This document shows, piece by piece, positions 13,766-26,029 of a DNA stretch of 64,000 bases. The translations under genes and the position numbers were made by a program. Source of the stretch: Antedon mediterranea (lineage: Eukaryota; Echinodermata; Crinoidea; Comatulida; Antedonidae); assembly GCF_964355755.1 (NCBI RefSeq), contig NC_092670.1, forward strand, positions 17,793,201-17,857,200, in the 5' to 3' direction. The notes under the pieces were generated by a model. The model did not search any database. It was not told where the DNA came from and saw nothing but the letters and a program-made list of their open reading frames with translations. Positions within the stretch are counted from its first letter, which is position 1. Every line of letters starts with the position of its first letter.

Positions 13766-13985
13766 TGTAGTAAATTATTTTTGTATAAATCTTGCTTACC
13801 TACATACTATAAGCCGTACCTTGGGAATTAATTGTGTCGAGTAGGTTATTATTGAATTAATTAGTGTAGAATTATTGCTAACAACCAATGTCGTAAACTA
13901 ACGTTTTACCATGAAATAATATGACGTCTTAGATGAGAGAGATCCCTTCATCTGACCCTTGTATGAGAACGAAGAAAACGACGTT

Positions 13986-14100
13986 CTAGCTTCGTTCCCA
14001 CTTGGACACAACGCAATGACGTAAGCACAACGCAAGTGTTTTATGAACTGTCGCTGAGATAAACTTCACTTGCGTTGCGCCACGTCGTTGAGATGGGTCC
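13986..14100. mobile_element. MITE family B copy, short
   Basis: Starts AGCTTCGTTCCCACTTGGAC, with CAACGCAAGTG and CACTTGCGTTGCG as inverted internal parts. It has lost most of the CCAAT-bearing core and its right terminus is diverged. It lies about 220 bp from the previous copy, in the same orientation. Confidence 0.6.
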
Positions 14101-14401
14101 AAGAAGTACGGCGTGGTACGGCATGGAACTGCACATAAGTTCTCAGTTGTACAAATGTGCAACAGGACTATTTTTTCAGTTTAATTTAATTTTAATTAAG
14201 CTAATTTTGAATTCAATTAGTTTCTAATAATCCTTGACACATTTTGAACTGTTATGTTATTGGGTTATTACCGCCACGATTATCAGCTTTTATACGCGTC
14301 CTAGTCCATCTGTTGTATGCAGGCCTAATAAGGTGATTATTTTTGATTGGCGGTTTTAATTATGTTATTTTTGTACCCGCACCATGCATTATCACTTTAT
14401 A

Positions 14402-15467
14402 CAGGCCCGTAGCCAGGGGGGGTTATGGTTCGGGCGAACCCCCCCCCCCCCCCTTTACAGTGAACCCCCCTTAACCGACTGCGAACCCCCATCCCCGACA
14501 TGCCCAATACCTCACCTTCATCTTCAAAAATCCTCCAAATACGTGCCCCACAGTACAAAAAGTTGTTTGTAAATTGAAAAATTCGTAAACTTGTTCGTGA
14601 ACCTTCTTCTCTGTATGAGCGTCAACTAGCGATACGTGTCTGTAAATTTCTAAAAGCTGCAAATGAATTGCCGATTTTAACCTGAAAAATAAATGTTTGG
14701 TCCCTGCATGTAACATGATATTGACGCGTCTGATAGCGAACTGGGGCACGAACGATTCGTACAAAAGACACCGCCAGACAACTGCGTACCTATAATTGTT
14801 TAGATCACTGGCAGTCAGGCAGCATGCATAAAGTATATAGCCTTCCGACGTACATCAGTATTTTTGTGTGACTATGAAGTATTGAAGTATTGACTCCTAA
14901 AATGTATCATAGAGGATTATAGTGAATATTAATATTTTACACTATAATATCTATGGTATCAAGTACTGTAGTTCACATTATGGCATCCGATTATTTTTTT
15001 CTAGACCACCAGCCGATACGTACTAAAATGTATCAATATCACCTATTTACATATTTATATTCCTCAACAAATTGCTGTAAATAAATATTATAGATAGAGC
15101 TAGCAAATAGCATTTGCCTTCAACCAGTGTGCTTTTTTCGGGGCTGCTCCTAGATGTACGTTCGCATTGAACTTGAATGCAAAACAAAATACGGAGTAAA
15201 TGATCAAACAATCGGCGGTTCCGCACAGAGCACGCGCATCTAACATACGGCAACAAATAGTTATCGTCCTTTAAATTATCGACGTGTTTGAGAAGGAGGA
15301 AAAAAGTACGATCTTTTTGCTCATTGGTAGCATGCTGCACGAGAGTGTCTTTTCCGGCCATCTAGGGGTGTCATTTAACAAAATTCGCTTCGCATCAGGG
15401 GGGGGGGGGGTTGACCCAAATATTTAGTGTCCGAACCCCCCCTTGACAGATCCTGGCTACGGTCCTG
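14402..15467. mobile_element. Non-autonomous DNA transposon, 1066 bp, 5-bp target duplication
   Basis: The termini are inverted: CAGGCCCGTAGCCAGG on the left, CCTGGCTACGGTCCTG on the right. They are flanked by TTATA on both sides (14397-14401 and 15468-15472), a 5-bp target duplication. Just inside each end is a long C or G run and a GAACCCCCC-type segment. The interior has minus-strand frames of 97 and 104 codons with no domain I recognise and no transposase, so it probably moves in trans. A shortened relative lies at 41431-41662. Confidence 0.8.
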
Positions 15468-15472
15468 TTATA

Positions 15473-18400
15473 TATGCGTATTTATTAGGCCTATTAGTTT
15501 GTTTTTTTTTCATGTGTTAGCCAATTCGTGATGACACATTACATAAAAATAGGCCTATGCCTACTAACTTCAGAATATAAGTATTTCTAATGCCCAATGT
15601 CGTTTTATTAATGGTATACGTACACGAGCAGTGTGGATCACTGTAATAGAATTATATTTGTTGAAGATTTCGTCATTACTGCTATTATTGTTGTTATCAT
15701 TGGGTAGGAGTAGTATCATCCATTTATTAGCGTATCATAAATACCAAGTAATTATACTTGATTGTAACTGTATCTGATGCTCCCTTGTGTCTAGCCAATG
15801 GAACGCGTTCATAATAATTTAATTGCGTTTTCATAAGGATGAGTGGATTGTCAACAAGATCTGAACTCGTGTTCATACTTAAGAAGTGTGCGCTTGGAAA
15901 TAATGATCAATATTAATCGATAATACGCATCTCAATTTTGAAATATTCTAATTCAACGGTAACATTTATTGTGTCAGTTTAAAAAGCTTTTAACGTGTCA
16001 ATAACAATATCAAATCACGTTAATGGTAAGTCAAATTATTCTTTATATTCTATTTTTTTTTCTCGAAACTATTACATTTCCAACTTAACTTGAGCTCTTT
16101 AAAAGTCTATATTGTTTATAATATTCATAGAGCAATTATTAGGGATTTTTTCGAGATTTATCCCATTTTGAATCAATCAAAGATAGAAACGACTTGTTCT
16201 ATTCGATAAAGTAATAGTTTATCCATCCTGTAACTGGCTAGTTCTCGCTGTTGGATGAGTATGACATCAAATGAAAATGAAAAAAATGTAAACATTTTGA
16301 GAAAATATGTTGACATTGAGAAAACGGCGTTCTTTAGAGCAAAGTTTAAGCAACGCAAGAGAATGACGTAGGCCTAAAAACGCACCACATTTTGACGCGA
16401 TGGATCATCGGAACTGTCGCTTGTGATGATCCATGAAAATAAAAATTTGGGTCGATGACAACGAAATAATCGACTATAATCAAGCTCAGGTACACGTACA
16501 CCATCGTTGTCAGATTCTATATTTTGATTAATGTTGTCATTATAATGCGACATTATGATATTTATAGTAGTGGCTTATAGGATCTTATTTACTGTATTTG
16601 TAACATGAGTAGACGTCTTTATTCACTGTTAACAAAATGATAGTTTTTTTGTTGTTGTTTTTTTTTATTAAAACGGCGAAATGGCCAATTCAAAGTCTCT
16701 TTTTTTTGCATTAATTTTCATTTATGTTTTTGTGGGACAATACTTCTTTAAAGAAAATGTTTATTAATTATAATTATGAAATCAAGAATGATATTTCCCG
16801 CTTTTGTGTTGAACCTTCGACGCATGGTTTCACGTCGGCCAGTTGCTGTTATCAAATGGGTCAACAATTCTGACAGTTGTACCAAATACTATATCATTTG
16901 GAGAAACTTTGAAAATGTTCGAAAGTTATTTTGTAATGGATGTTTACTAGGCCTGCTGTATGTTTATTTTGAATGCCATCTGGTTCAAAGCAGCCCTTTT
17001 AAGCGCTTATACAATAATTCATTTATTATTTTAACGCATGGTTGACAGAGTAACAAAGGCGTAACTGAACGGTATTGTTGAGGGTTGTCCCAGGCCTCCA
17101 GTCGATCTAACTGAGTTCGTGGCCGCTGTTGTTGAATGACAAGACACTGGTTAAATGCAGTTCATATTATAGGCCTAGTAAGTTATAGTTTTGATTTGTG
17201 AATATTTATTATGGCAAATCAATAATTCGACTTATAGTAGTGTCTCCTGCTTTGAAGAAGATTTCTAGGACACGTCTGCTGTCATACAGAGATCTAGTTA
17301 AGCAAACCATGGAGGTATAAAAAAGACATCGGGGTTGAATTAGTCTAACAACATTCATGGAGGAATTTCCAATGTCACATTAACTCAAGATTATTGGTAA
17401 TGTATTGTAATTTTCCCTTTTTAGCACCGGCACCGATTGGTTTTTATGGCGGTTTTATTTATGCACGCATATTTATGTCTGCATTAATGGAATCTCTTAT
17501 AATTAAATTTAATATCAGAGAGCAGAACACAATTACATTATAATATGTTTTTGTTTTGCGACCTAGTATAGTGGGATCAAGCTTTAGAGTTAGTTAGTTA
17601 GACGCGTAGCCTATGTCTACTAAATCTAAGATGATCATACTGAAAACCAAAGAAAGAAAACAGAACACAACATTCAATAGTTGAAAACTGATGTGTTTTG
17701 TTGTAGTAGGAGAGTGGCAAACAATGATATTATTAATATGATTTATGTATTACGGAACTCAAATAAGATATTGTAGTTTTGATTGATATTATAGTAGGCC
17801 TAGGCCTAATTATAGGCCTAATAATAATAATTTTCTAGCCGATTCTCAAAACTGTATCTTAATTTGCCCATTCTCATTGGCAAATACCGTATCACTTGTG
17901 AAACACATATAAAACCTGTGCCAAATTATCCTTAAGTTTTGACGTGTGATACACATAACACATGAGATGCTGTATTTAGGAATACTCGAGAAATATTTCC
18001 ATTTATGGAGATACGTCCTTAATCGGGTGGATTTGTCAAAATATCGTGATTTCAATACAGTAGGCCTAGATTGTCAGGTCCATTTAGATAAAAAGAGCGT
18101 ATACTTTTCGATTCAGGGTCCTGCAATGGAATCTTGAGCGAAAGTGCTTGATCTACGAAACCTTTGTAATATGCCATTCTGTTATTTCAACCATTATGGA
18201 GAAATTAGTTTTTAACCTGCTTCTTTTGAACTCCTACTTTTTTCCATTAACAATTAACCGATTACCATATTTTCATTAAACCGTATAATAACAACGAACC
18301 GTTTAATACATAATAAGCTGTCCTTTGTTACTTTGAGGGTGGAAAGGGGAATATAAAAGGTTTTAACAAAAAACGGAGTTTTAAGGGGGTGTTCAAGCTA

Positions 18401-20801
18401 TTTGACAAATTTTTCGATTTACAAGCGCAATTAAAATTTGACAATCGTCATTTGTATCAGTCACCATGGAAACATGCGTGCCAAACGCTGATACTACTTC
18501 GCGGCGTCGAATATCAATGATGAAGTGAGCTTGCATAAGTATTCATTAATATGGTTACATATTGGCAATTAATCTAAATTCATAACATTCAGTTAAGAAA
18601 GTGCGTATTCAGAAGAATCTATTAAAGTTAGATAAGATAAGATGTAATTAAATTTATTTCCCTTCCTTTCAACAAACTAAACCATCATGCTAAATTTCGA
18701 ATTAAATTTCTGATTAATATCTTTTTTTTGGTCGTATCTTTCAATTACCTTTATACGCAAAAGAAAACCAATTAATTAAACGAGAACCAAGATTTTATTA
18801 TGATGCTTTTACTATAAATGCATCGCAAGTATTGCGTTTGTTTTCATTGTTTTTTTTTTTGCTTCCGTGATATTATGTGAATTAATAATTTGATATGTAA
18901 AGGCATGTTTAAAAATAAAACACTTCTTGAGAATATTATTATTGTTGAATTGAATTGACAACTTTATTTCGGCAACAAAAAATGTGACAAAAGTCTGATC
19001 CCAGGAAAATGACAACAGTTGGTACTGAATAGTGACCATGATAGTTTCACCCCCTCAAAAATAGCCAGTGACATCGGTAGGCCTACTAATGTACCAAACA
19101 GTTTGTACTAAAACAAGTATGTTCGTTGACGATGTCCCACACCTGCGTCACTCTCCATTTATGCTTCGGACACGTACAAAACTTTTTATCTTAAAAGCAA
19201 GATTATTGCAGTGAGATTTCTCTTGATGTGGGTTTATAAAATCTGTGTCAATCCTTCATCATTAATATTTTACTCGTAATTTCTCAAAATGAAGTGTTTT
19301 TGACAGTTACGTCCGGTTTATACATTAAACACCTATCTGTGTGATTTTAAATGATCATGTTATTGTATTCGCGTGGTGTCACTTCCCTAAGGAGATATCA
19401 TTATATCCTAAATTCATTTATAAAAGGAGATTTGTTCTATCGTATTTTCTTAAGTAGAGTACGATATACATTATAAAAAAGTGCGGTGTAAAATGGTCTT
19501 TTGCTCAGGGCGGCGGCGTCTCTGAGAGTCCATCACAACACAGGCCTAATGGATAGATTATGAGACTCTTATCTGCGTTCTTAAATACTTAAGAAAATTG
19601 TCAAACATAGATATAGTCTTGGCATCGTGAATGTCAAATTTAATTGGCTAAATTTTACTTCTGGGCATTGTTTCAAATTTACACTTGGTTTTTCCAAAGG
19701 GTCATTTAAAAATGACCCAGTTTCGGTCAAGCCCTCAAAGGGAGATCAATCACCAGATCTTTGGCCTGAAAGAACAATTAACAAATGATAATGGAAACAA
19801 AATAAATCCACCTGATTGATTTTATTCGATTACAATAGGGATGTTTACTAGTTTAGGTTATAACTTATTTTTCCATGGTTTATGTAACTGAAAAGATTCC
19901 CACTGACTGGAATGAAATTTTGACCAATCACAACGTGATGATCATCAAAGCTGTCGCTTGTGATTGGTCAACTCACTCACTCACTACTTCGTTGTTTTGC
20001 GTCTGTTGTGGGAACAAAGCTTCATTTGAATTATTATCGTAGTATCTGCAGAAATTATTCACAATTTAACTGCCTTGCTATAGAGTACCGCATTTACTTT
20101 TAATATGATAGACAATATATCATTCGTATCCTTAGTAATAAGTATGAGTATAGGTTATACCTTTAAAATAGTATAATCTATTAATAAATAATCGTCTTTA
20201 ATGTCACCGCGTTTCCATAGATATTAATAAACAGTTTTGAAAATTATCGATTACAACAGTTTCAACATTCAATCATTTCATTAAGTTTAGATTACAGTTT
20301 CTTAATCACATTTAGGTAGTATATCACTTTGTTATTTCTTGTGTATACGTAAGCCTAATAAGATTAATTCAAGTTATGACATCCAAGTCTAAAATTTGCA
20401 AGAAAAAAACATTATAACGAATATTAAAAGCAGAGCAGCACAAAAACAACCAATCACAGGCAAGATGTAAGCGTTGTCTTCAAATTGTGTATATTATCTA
20501 TCTCTTACTGAGTGATCAAGACATTACGATGCGCGCACACCGTGTTGGTGGTTGTAGATCGTTCTGCTCTGTATGCCAGCAACCTGCCACATCTTCCATA
20601 CCCACTGAGTATTGTTTTGAGTTCCTCCCAGATATCATTTTGAGGCATTAGTACAGTAGGTGTTTTAAGTTCTAATAGCCTCCGTGACCAGTCAGTAATG
20701 TAACCGTATCCAGACGTTTCTTATATCCGTTAGACAAATATTGTAGATAATATTTGTATACTCGAAATAAATTAAGTACGCTGTATTGCTTTGTCTTTCA
20801 G
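15473..20801. other. Gene-free stretch upstream of the second receptor
   Basis: No supported coding region. It contains a diverged family B fragment at about 16345-16440 (GTCGCTTGTGATGATCC) and a better copy at 19899-20022. Clustered AGGCCTA palindromes occur (17797-17825 holds three). Upstream non-coding exon(s) of the receptor at 20814 should lie somewhere here, but none can be placed from sequence alone. Confidence 0.5.
19899..20022. mobile_element. MITE family B copy
   Basis: Contains TTTTGACCAATCACAACGTG and GTCGCTTGTGATTGGTCAAC, the self-complementary core, and ends TGTGGGAACAAAGCTT, the right terminus. The left end is degenerate (CCCACTGACTGG). Confidence 0.65.
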
Positions 20802-20813
20802 GCTGCCTCTTTG

Positions 20814-21821
20814 ATGGAGTCCTTTGGAAATGAGACAGTGGATGAGTTCAATCCTGATGATTGCGATCTACCCGATATAACAAAAACCAGTTTATATCAG
20901 AACAAAGTGATATTACTCATCTATACAGCTCAACTACTGCTACTCTGCTTCTTCATCATAACTGAAAACTCGATTATCCTTTTTGCCTTCTACAAAGTCA
21001 GGAAACTACGCCAACGAAACAACGTGCTCATATGCAGTCTGTCTCTGACAGACTTCTGCACTGGCATCATATTGCCGATTCAGATGCTAGGCCCCCCAAG
21101 TGTCATCGATGTTATAAGCTTTTCAATGTTTTTTATCTCCGTGTTGACTATACTTTTGATAGCGATAGAACGATTTTATGTCCTGGTTATCATGACGAAA
21201 AGACTTGAACGAGATCAAAATAGAAAGAGCGCGCCGTTAATATGGACATGTGTCGGACTTTGGGTGGGTACATTAGCCCTGTTTGTCCCATGGGCTATGA
21301 AACCATACGTGTACATATTAATACTGTATACCGTTGCACCACTGAGTGTTATTATTGTAATGGTGGGTGTTGTTTGTCTCTACATAGCTATATTTTATTC
21401 TATACATAAGATGGACTTGCAGAAACAAAGTTACATTGGCAAGAAAGACTATCAGCGGACAAAAGTAGTTCTGCGTGCGTATGGTATTATCGTCGTGACG
21501 TTTGTACTTTGTTGGTTTCCATGGAGTTTTGAAGCCCTTCGTATTGGGGTGCAAGTTTACTTAAATGTTGAACCAAACGATCGTCAATGTTACTACGCCA
21601 GTATCACCGCATGTTTTCTTCTTAACATAGGTATATTCAACTCCGCCTTAAATCCCATCATTTACTGGAGAAATCTTCCAGATTTTCGAGAGGCTATCTG
21701 TAGTGTTTTTAGTTGCTGTCCTTGTAAGTGTGTGCAGGAGAAGTCTCTCGTTGACGAAGAGACGTCTTCAAATTTAAGAAACAAGCCAACGTCATTAACA
21801 GATCTACATATGGAGGCCTAG
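20814..21821 (+). CDS. Rhodopsin-family (class A) GPCR, orphan
   Basis: This is a 335-residue seven-transmembrane receptor of the plasma membrane. I chose the ATG at 20814 because a strong 3' splice site (TTGTCTTTCAG, ending 20801) precedes it, so the upstream in-frame ATG at 20754 is intronic. The gene thus has at least one 5' non-coding exon. Seen: an N-glycosylation site NET (residues 6-8), TM2 with LSLTDFCTG, a TM3 end reading ERFYV (an E/DRY variant), TM6 with CWFPW, TM7 with NPIIY, and a cysteine-rich SCCPCKC tail suited to palmitoylation. The TM3 cysteine is absent and extracellular loop 2 is very short, as in melanocortin-type receptors, but no specific ligand class is implied. It is the likely paralogue of the minus-strand receptor at 6.1-7.1 kb; the two are transcribed divergently. 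Confidence 0.9.
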   Translation: MESFGNETVDEFNPDDCDLPDITKTSLYQNKVILLIYTAQLLLLCFFIITENSIILFAFYKVRKLRQRNNVLICSLSLTDFCTGIILPIQMLGPPSVIDVISFSMFFISVLTILLIAIERFYVLVIMTKRLERDQNRKSAPLIWTCVGLWVGTLALFVPWAMKPYVYILILYTVAPLSVIIVMVGVVCLYIAIFYSIHKMDLQKQSYIGKKDYQRTKVVLRAYGIIVVTFVLCWFPWSFEALRIGVQVYLNVEPNDRQCYYASITACFLLNIGIFNSALNPIIYWRNLPDFREAICSVFSCCPCKCVQEKSLVDEETSSNLRNKPTSLTDLHMEA

Positions 21822-22610
21822 AAGTATAAACAACACGTGCGCGTTCAACTACTGTTAAGATTTGATTTTATGTTACATTATATTGTCTCCGCCGTGATTT
21901 CACTGATGACTGGAAAGAGCTACTGTACCATTATAAGAGAGATCAAAAGAGTTCTGATACATCTGTATATTAAACCGAGAATAGTCGTGTTGCTCATCCA
22001 ATCTGGTTAATATATCTTAGTAATTTGAAAAAAAAAACTGAAATAATTCAAACTATACGTCCATATGCCTGATTTGATGAAATGAAGACATCAAATGCGT
22101 TACCGGACGGACAGACTATCAATGAGGCAGGCTAACCATGTGAAGTTTGTGTGAAACGTTTTAAGACGCAATATTTGTTATCTGTAGACTTAAGCCTATT
22201 TAGTAAATTAAAAAATATCAATTATTTGCTATATATATATTAAAATATACGTACTGTAATGTACTTTCTGTTGTCGTGTACTTTGTGCTAGTGACAGTGA
22301 AAACATGATTGTTGCTGATGCGTACGTTTAAACGTGACGGTATGGCATGTACTAACTGATGACGTGTGCGCGTTTAAATACTGATATAATACTTTAGCAT
22401 GATTTAGCAATGACAACGCGTTTAAATAATTAGTATGGTAGTTAACATTGACGCACGCATTAGATTATGACAGTAACGGTATGGTTTGCACGACGTCGTT
22501 TGCACGCGTTTAAATAATCAGTATGGTACCGTTTTAACTTTAACGCACGCGTTTAAATGATGATCGATTTAGTACTGCAATGAACTCGTTACTGGATCAA
22601 AGAAATACTT
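21822..22610. other. 3' flank of the receptor gene
   Basis: No coding region is visible. From about 22320 to 22560 the sequence ACGCGTTTAAAT/ACGCACGCGTTTAAAT-like recurs several times (near 22368, 22419, 22503 and 22545), a loose degenerate repeat. Confidence 0.45.
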
Positions 22611-22758
22611 AAAGCTCTGTCTAACTATCAAACTAATTTGACAAAAAAGTATAATGTGCCCAAATAGGTATGGTAGTGATATGACATCATCATGTCCATA
22701 TATGGACACATAACATTTTTATTGTCACATAAAGTTTGATAGTGTAAACAGAGCTTAA
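22611..22758. mobile_element. Palindromic MITE, family A, with TAA duplication
   Basis: The ends AGCTCTGTCTAACTATCAAA and TTTGATAGTGTAAACAGAGCT are inverted copies flanked by TAA on each side. The interior is nearly self-complementary (CCCAAATAGG, ATGTCCATATATGGACA). There is no open frame. The TWA duplication suggests a PIF/Harbinger source. Further copies are at 24370, 28640, 36359, 37326, 40985 and 47697. Confidence 0.82.
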
Positions 22759-23849
22759 GATGAAAGATGGGTGACCTGATTATTTGTTAAAAGTAATTAT
22801 TTTCGATTTTCCCCTTCCGTCGTAATTGAGATGGACGATACGACACCTGCGACCACCGTGTATGACATTGAACGACCGACGATCCATATCCATCCTTCCT
22901 GCTTCAACATTGAAGTTGAACAAAATAGTAATACTAGTATTACTAGTATTATGAAAATGGCAATATTTGTAAGTAGCTATGAATAATTTGACGATAAAAA
23001 ATTGTAATAAGTAGATGTTAACATTGTCGTAGTATTTCCTTAGGGGTTTTCGTGTGTATTGAATCTTATAATGATTATTACCAGAAAAACAGAAATAGAC
23101 CAATCAATATAGAGAGCGAACCGACGCGAATATTTACATCAAATACACCCGCATCACTCGATATAAAAATATAGGTACAGTACGTGTGGGAGATTATAGG
23201 AAGACAAGGTGTGACGTCATGTTTTTTGGTGACCGAATATTATTTGGTGGTTGATGAAAAAAAAAATTTCTGACTATTGTTTAATATTTAATGTCCATTT
23301 ATTTTGATTATTTTCATCGTTAATTTTGTTTAATTAATTTTGATTGGTGATGTAATGTCCATCCATGGGTCTACCTCAATATTCTTGTAACCTAAATACG
23401 TTACATTGCAAAAGAAAGTATATCCATTCCTGAAGATGAACAAAATAAAGTTTGAAAATATGAATCACATATTTTTGGAGTTTCTATCAAACTTACTATT
23501 GGACACTCGGAGCAGTATGTGTAAGCTATTTGATGAGGATGAGGATGACAATAATGTGACAACGATTATGAATTATAGGAACATGTGTAAATGATTATGT
23601 TTATTATGTTGTTGATGAGGATAATATGATGTTTATTTGAAACCCGGATGTCTCCAGATGTCAATTCACTTGATGTACTGCTATAGTTGTACTCATAATA
23701 ACTAATATCAAGCGACGATCGAAACGCATTCACCGCGCGCTGTTAATTATCAATGCAGATATTGAGAAATTAATTTAGAGAGCATGTTCATGTTTTTCAA
23801 GCATCTTCAATTAATGTTTTTGGAATTGTTTTTTTAATCAAGTAATTTG

Positions 23850-23945
23850 TCCAATCACGTGGTGGATCAATGGTCGCTTGTGATTGGTCAACCCTTGCGT
23901 TACATCTGCGTCGTTGCTCTCTGCGTTCAAGTGAGAATCTAACTT
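23850..23945. mobile_element. MITE family B fragment
   Basis: Has CCAATCACGTGGTGGATCAA and GGTCGCTTGTGATTGGTCAA, the family B core, followed by a diverged right arm. The left terminus is not recognisable. Confidence 0.55.
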
Positions 23946-24369
23946 TAACCAGCAAAATCAACACCGTACATTTAAATTATCTTTAGAAGCATGATTGTCC
24001 TTTGCTCTCGGGAATCAGACGTGTATATTAATAAAATGTTTATGTGACACAAATCAACTATTTATCACTACAACACGTATATTTATCCACTATTTATTAC
24101 TAAACTTCGTTTGTGAGGTGAAAGTGCCAAGTTTCATTATAAACAATATAGTTTTTATGTATTTATTTTATTAGATCCTTTGAATATTTATTGAAATTAT
24201 GCGGAACAAGATGGTTTGAAATACATGTAAGCACATCAAATCTGAAATGAAAACAATTAATATATAATGAGTTTGAGGTGGGATGAGTTTATGTTCATTT
24301 CATTTGTTCTAATAAGTAGTATAAAATTATATTGCTCCGATAAAAATGGCAAAACTTCAGCTCAGTTTT

Positions 24370-24465
24370 AAAGCTCTGTCTACACTATCAAACTATATTG
24401 AAGTGTGATGCGCCAAAATATGGTATTGGTGCCCAAACATCATCATTTCCATATAACACTTTCTT
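24370..24465. mobile_element. MITE family A, left part
   Basis: Starts AAAGCTCTGTCTACACTATC and continues with AGTGTGATGCGCC and AATATGGTATTGGTGCCCAA. The right arm is missing, so this is a truncated copy. Confidence 0.65.
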
Positions 24466-24659
24466 GAATGTTATCTGAACATTCTTAAAAATCATTGAAT
24501 TTAACTTTTATTCTTTAATATGGGAATGTTCAGTGGGGGTTTAGATAAGTCCCAATACCTCTGTATAACGGCATGATATATAGATCATTAATTGTAATGA
24601 TTTGCATGTTTTCCCATCTCTTAAAGTATGACTAAACGTATTGTTTACGTTACATGTTA

Positions 24660-25220
24660 TTATAGGTCGCCAGCTACACTAAACTCCTTAGCACCCATAA
24701 TCTTGTCCCCGCCTTTAAGCGACAGACCCCGTGCATCCTCAATCTTCTTTGTGGCCGTCGCAACAAACATATCTTGTTCTTCTTCGTTGCCAGTTTTAAC
24801 AGTTATCTCTACTGTGTACACGCCGGGTTTCTCGGTTTCAATCTGTCAAAAAGAGTGAAAGTGTGATATATGAGAGGTAATAAGGACCAGACCCACTATA
24901 AGGTCTAGAAGATCTATAATTTTGGAAACTTGATCCGCGGTATCCCCGGTGTGGTGGTATAATTAAGAGTTAAAAATAGCACAAACATTAAGTATAAATT
25001 GTCTAGCCTGGTCTAAATGTAAAGAGTCAGAATAGCATCATCGAACCTTAAATGTCCGTGCTTGCTCGCCCACCAGCTCACAAAGTTTGTCTGCAATATC
25101 TTCATGTGAAACTTCTTCTTTAAACCTAAGTCGAACAAATCGACTTAGCACGAATTCTTTCTTCTTTTCAGATACATGCATGGTTTTAACATTACCGGGG
25201 CTACTCGATCCACAACCCAT
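24660..25220 (-). CDS. Small acylated-type protein, 118 aa, two exons, unknown function
   Basis: I do not recognise the family. Two minus-strand exons, 25220-25047 (58 codons) and 24842-24660 (60 codons plus stop TAA), join in phase 0 across a 204 bp intron with AAG|GT and TTGACAG| boundaries. The N-terminus MGCGSSSP fits N-myristoylation at Gly2 with palmitoylation at Cys3, which would place the protein on a membrane (inference). Residues 18-35 are basic (SEKKKEFVLSRFVRLRFK), then an acidic helical-looking stretch (EEVSHEDIADKLCELVGEQA), then alternating strand-like segments (GVYTVEITVKTG, DMFVATATKKI). The clean splice sites, frame retention and non-random composition argue for a real gene. 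It stands alone between the second receptor and TROAP. Confidence 0.72.
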
Positions 25221-26029
25221 GGTGTTAGAAGAACTGTTTCGTGAACAGAAAATGGGATGCGAATGTTCTTTTAATCGCGAGTGCTTGCGTCGTCTGTGTA
25301 CATGGTTACTTGGTTGCCGTGCGCGTGTGCAACATCCAATCTGCCTTTTTGTACGCCGCGGAAATAGGCGCGCTTCAAAGTGTCACATCATCCATGATGC
25401 TTCGATGTATGTAAAATAATATATAATTATCAATTAACGTGATCAGCTTGGTGTAAATTATGCATGAACCAACCCTAGGCCTACAGTGCATTCTACCTCT
25501 ATCATATTCTTAATTATTCTTATTCTGATTTTTTTTTTCTTTTTTGTTGCTTTTAGCCTCACACAATTCACCACTCAACATTACTGGATTGAAAGTTATT
25601 ATCTTATCTATTTGCACTTTACTTTTAGTTTTAATTTCAACGAACAACATACAGGAAACTTGCTCACTTTTTCTACAGCAGTAGGCCAAAAGAGGGCAGT
25701 CGACGAGAAGCGACTTGGGGGTTTTGAATACGCATGCGCAATTAAAGCTACTGTTTCGATTCATAATTTCCTTCCTGACGTGATTGGATGAAATTGTTAT
25801 GTTATGATTGATGATCCTTAGCTTAAAAACCGTTCTCGCCGTCGATCTCAGCGTCAACCGGGAAATTTAATGTTGTTAGTGAAACACAGTATAATTTTCT
25901 GTTTTTAGAATATTTAACGGAATTTTATATAATAAATTAGTTTAAGTTAATATATTTGTAACAGAGGCTTTCCAAAATAAATAGTTTTAATAATCTTTAA
26001 GCCATCTTTAGCTATCCAAAGTCGTCGTC
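25221..26029. other. Upstream flank of the small acylated-protein gene
   Basis: No supported coding region. Frames of about 100 codons occur on both strands at 25486-25857, but they overlap a T-rich tract and show no domain. The first few hundred bases probably contain the promoter of the minus-strand gene; no specific element could be assigned. Confidence 0.4.

Noticed and set aside
14471-15361. Minus-strand frames of 97 and 104 codons inside the 14402 element
   Set aside because: No transposase motifs and no domain recognised; too weak to call as genes of the element.
20754-20813. Upstream in-frame ATG of the plus-strand receptor
   Set aside because: A strong 3' splice site ends at 20801 between this ATG and the one at 20814, so the upstream codons are intronic.
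22929-22952. Short palindrome of ACTAGTATT units
   Set aside because: A 21-bp AT-rich palindrome made of three TACTAGTAT-type repeats; too short and simple to interpret.
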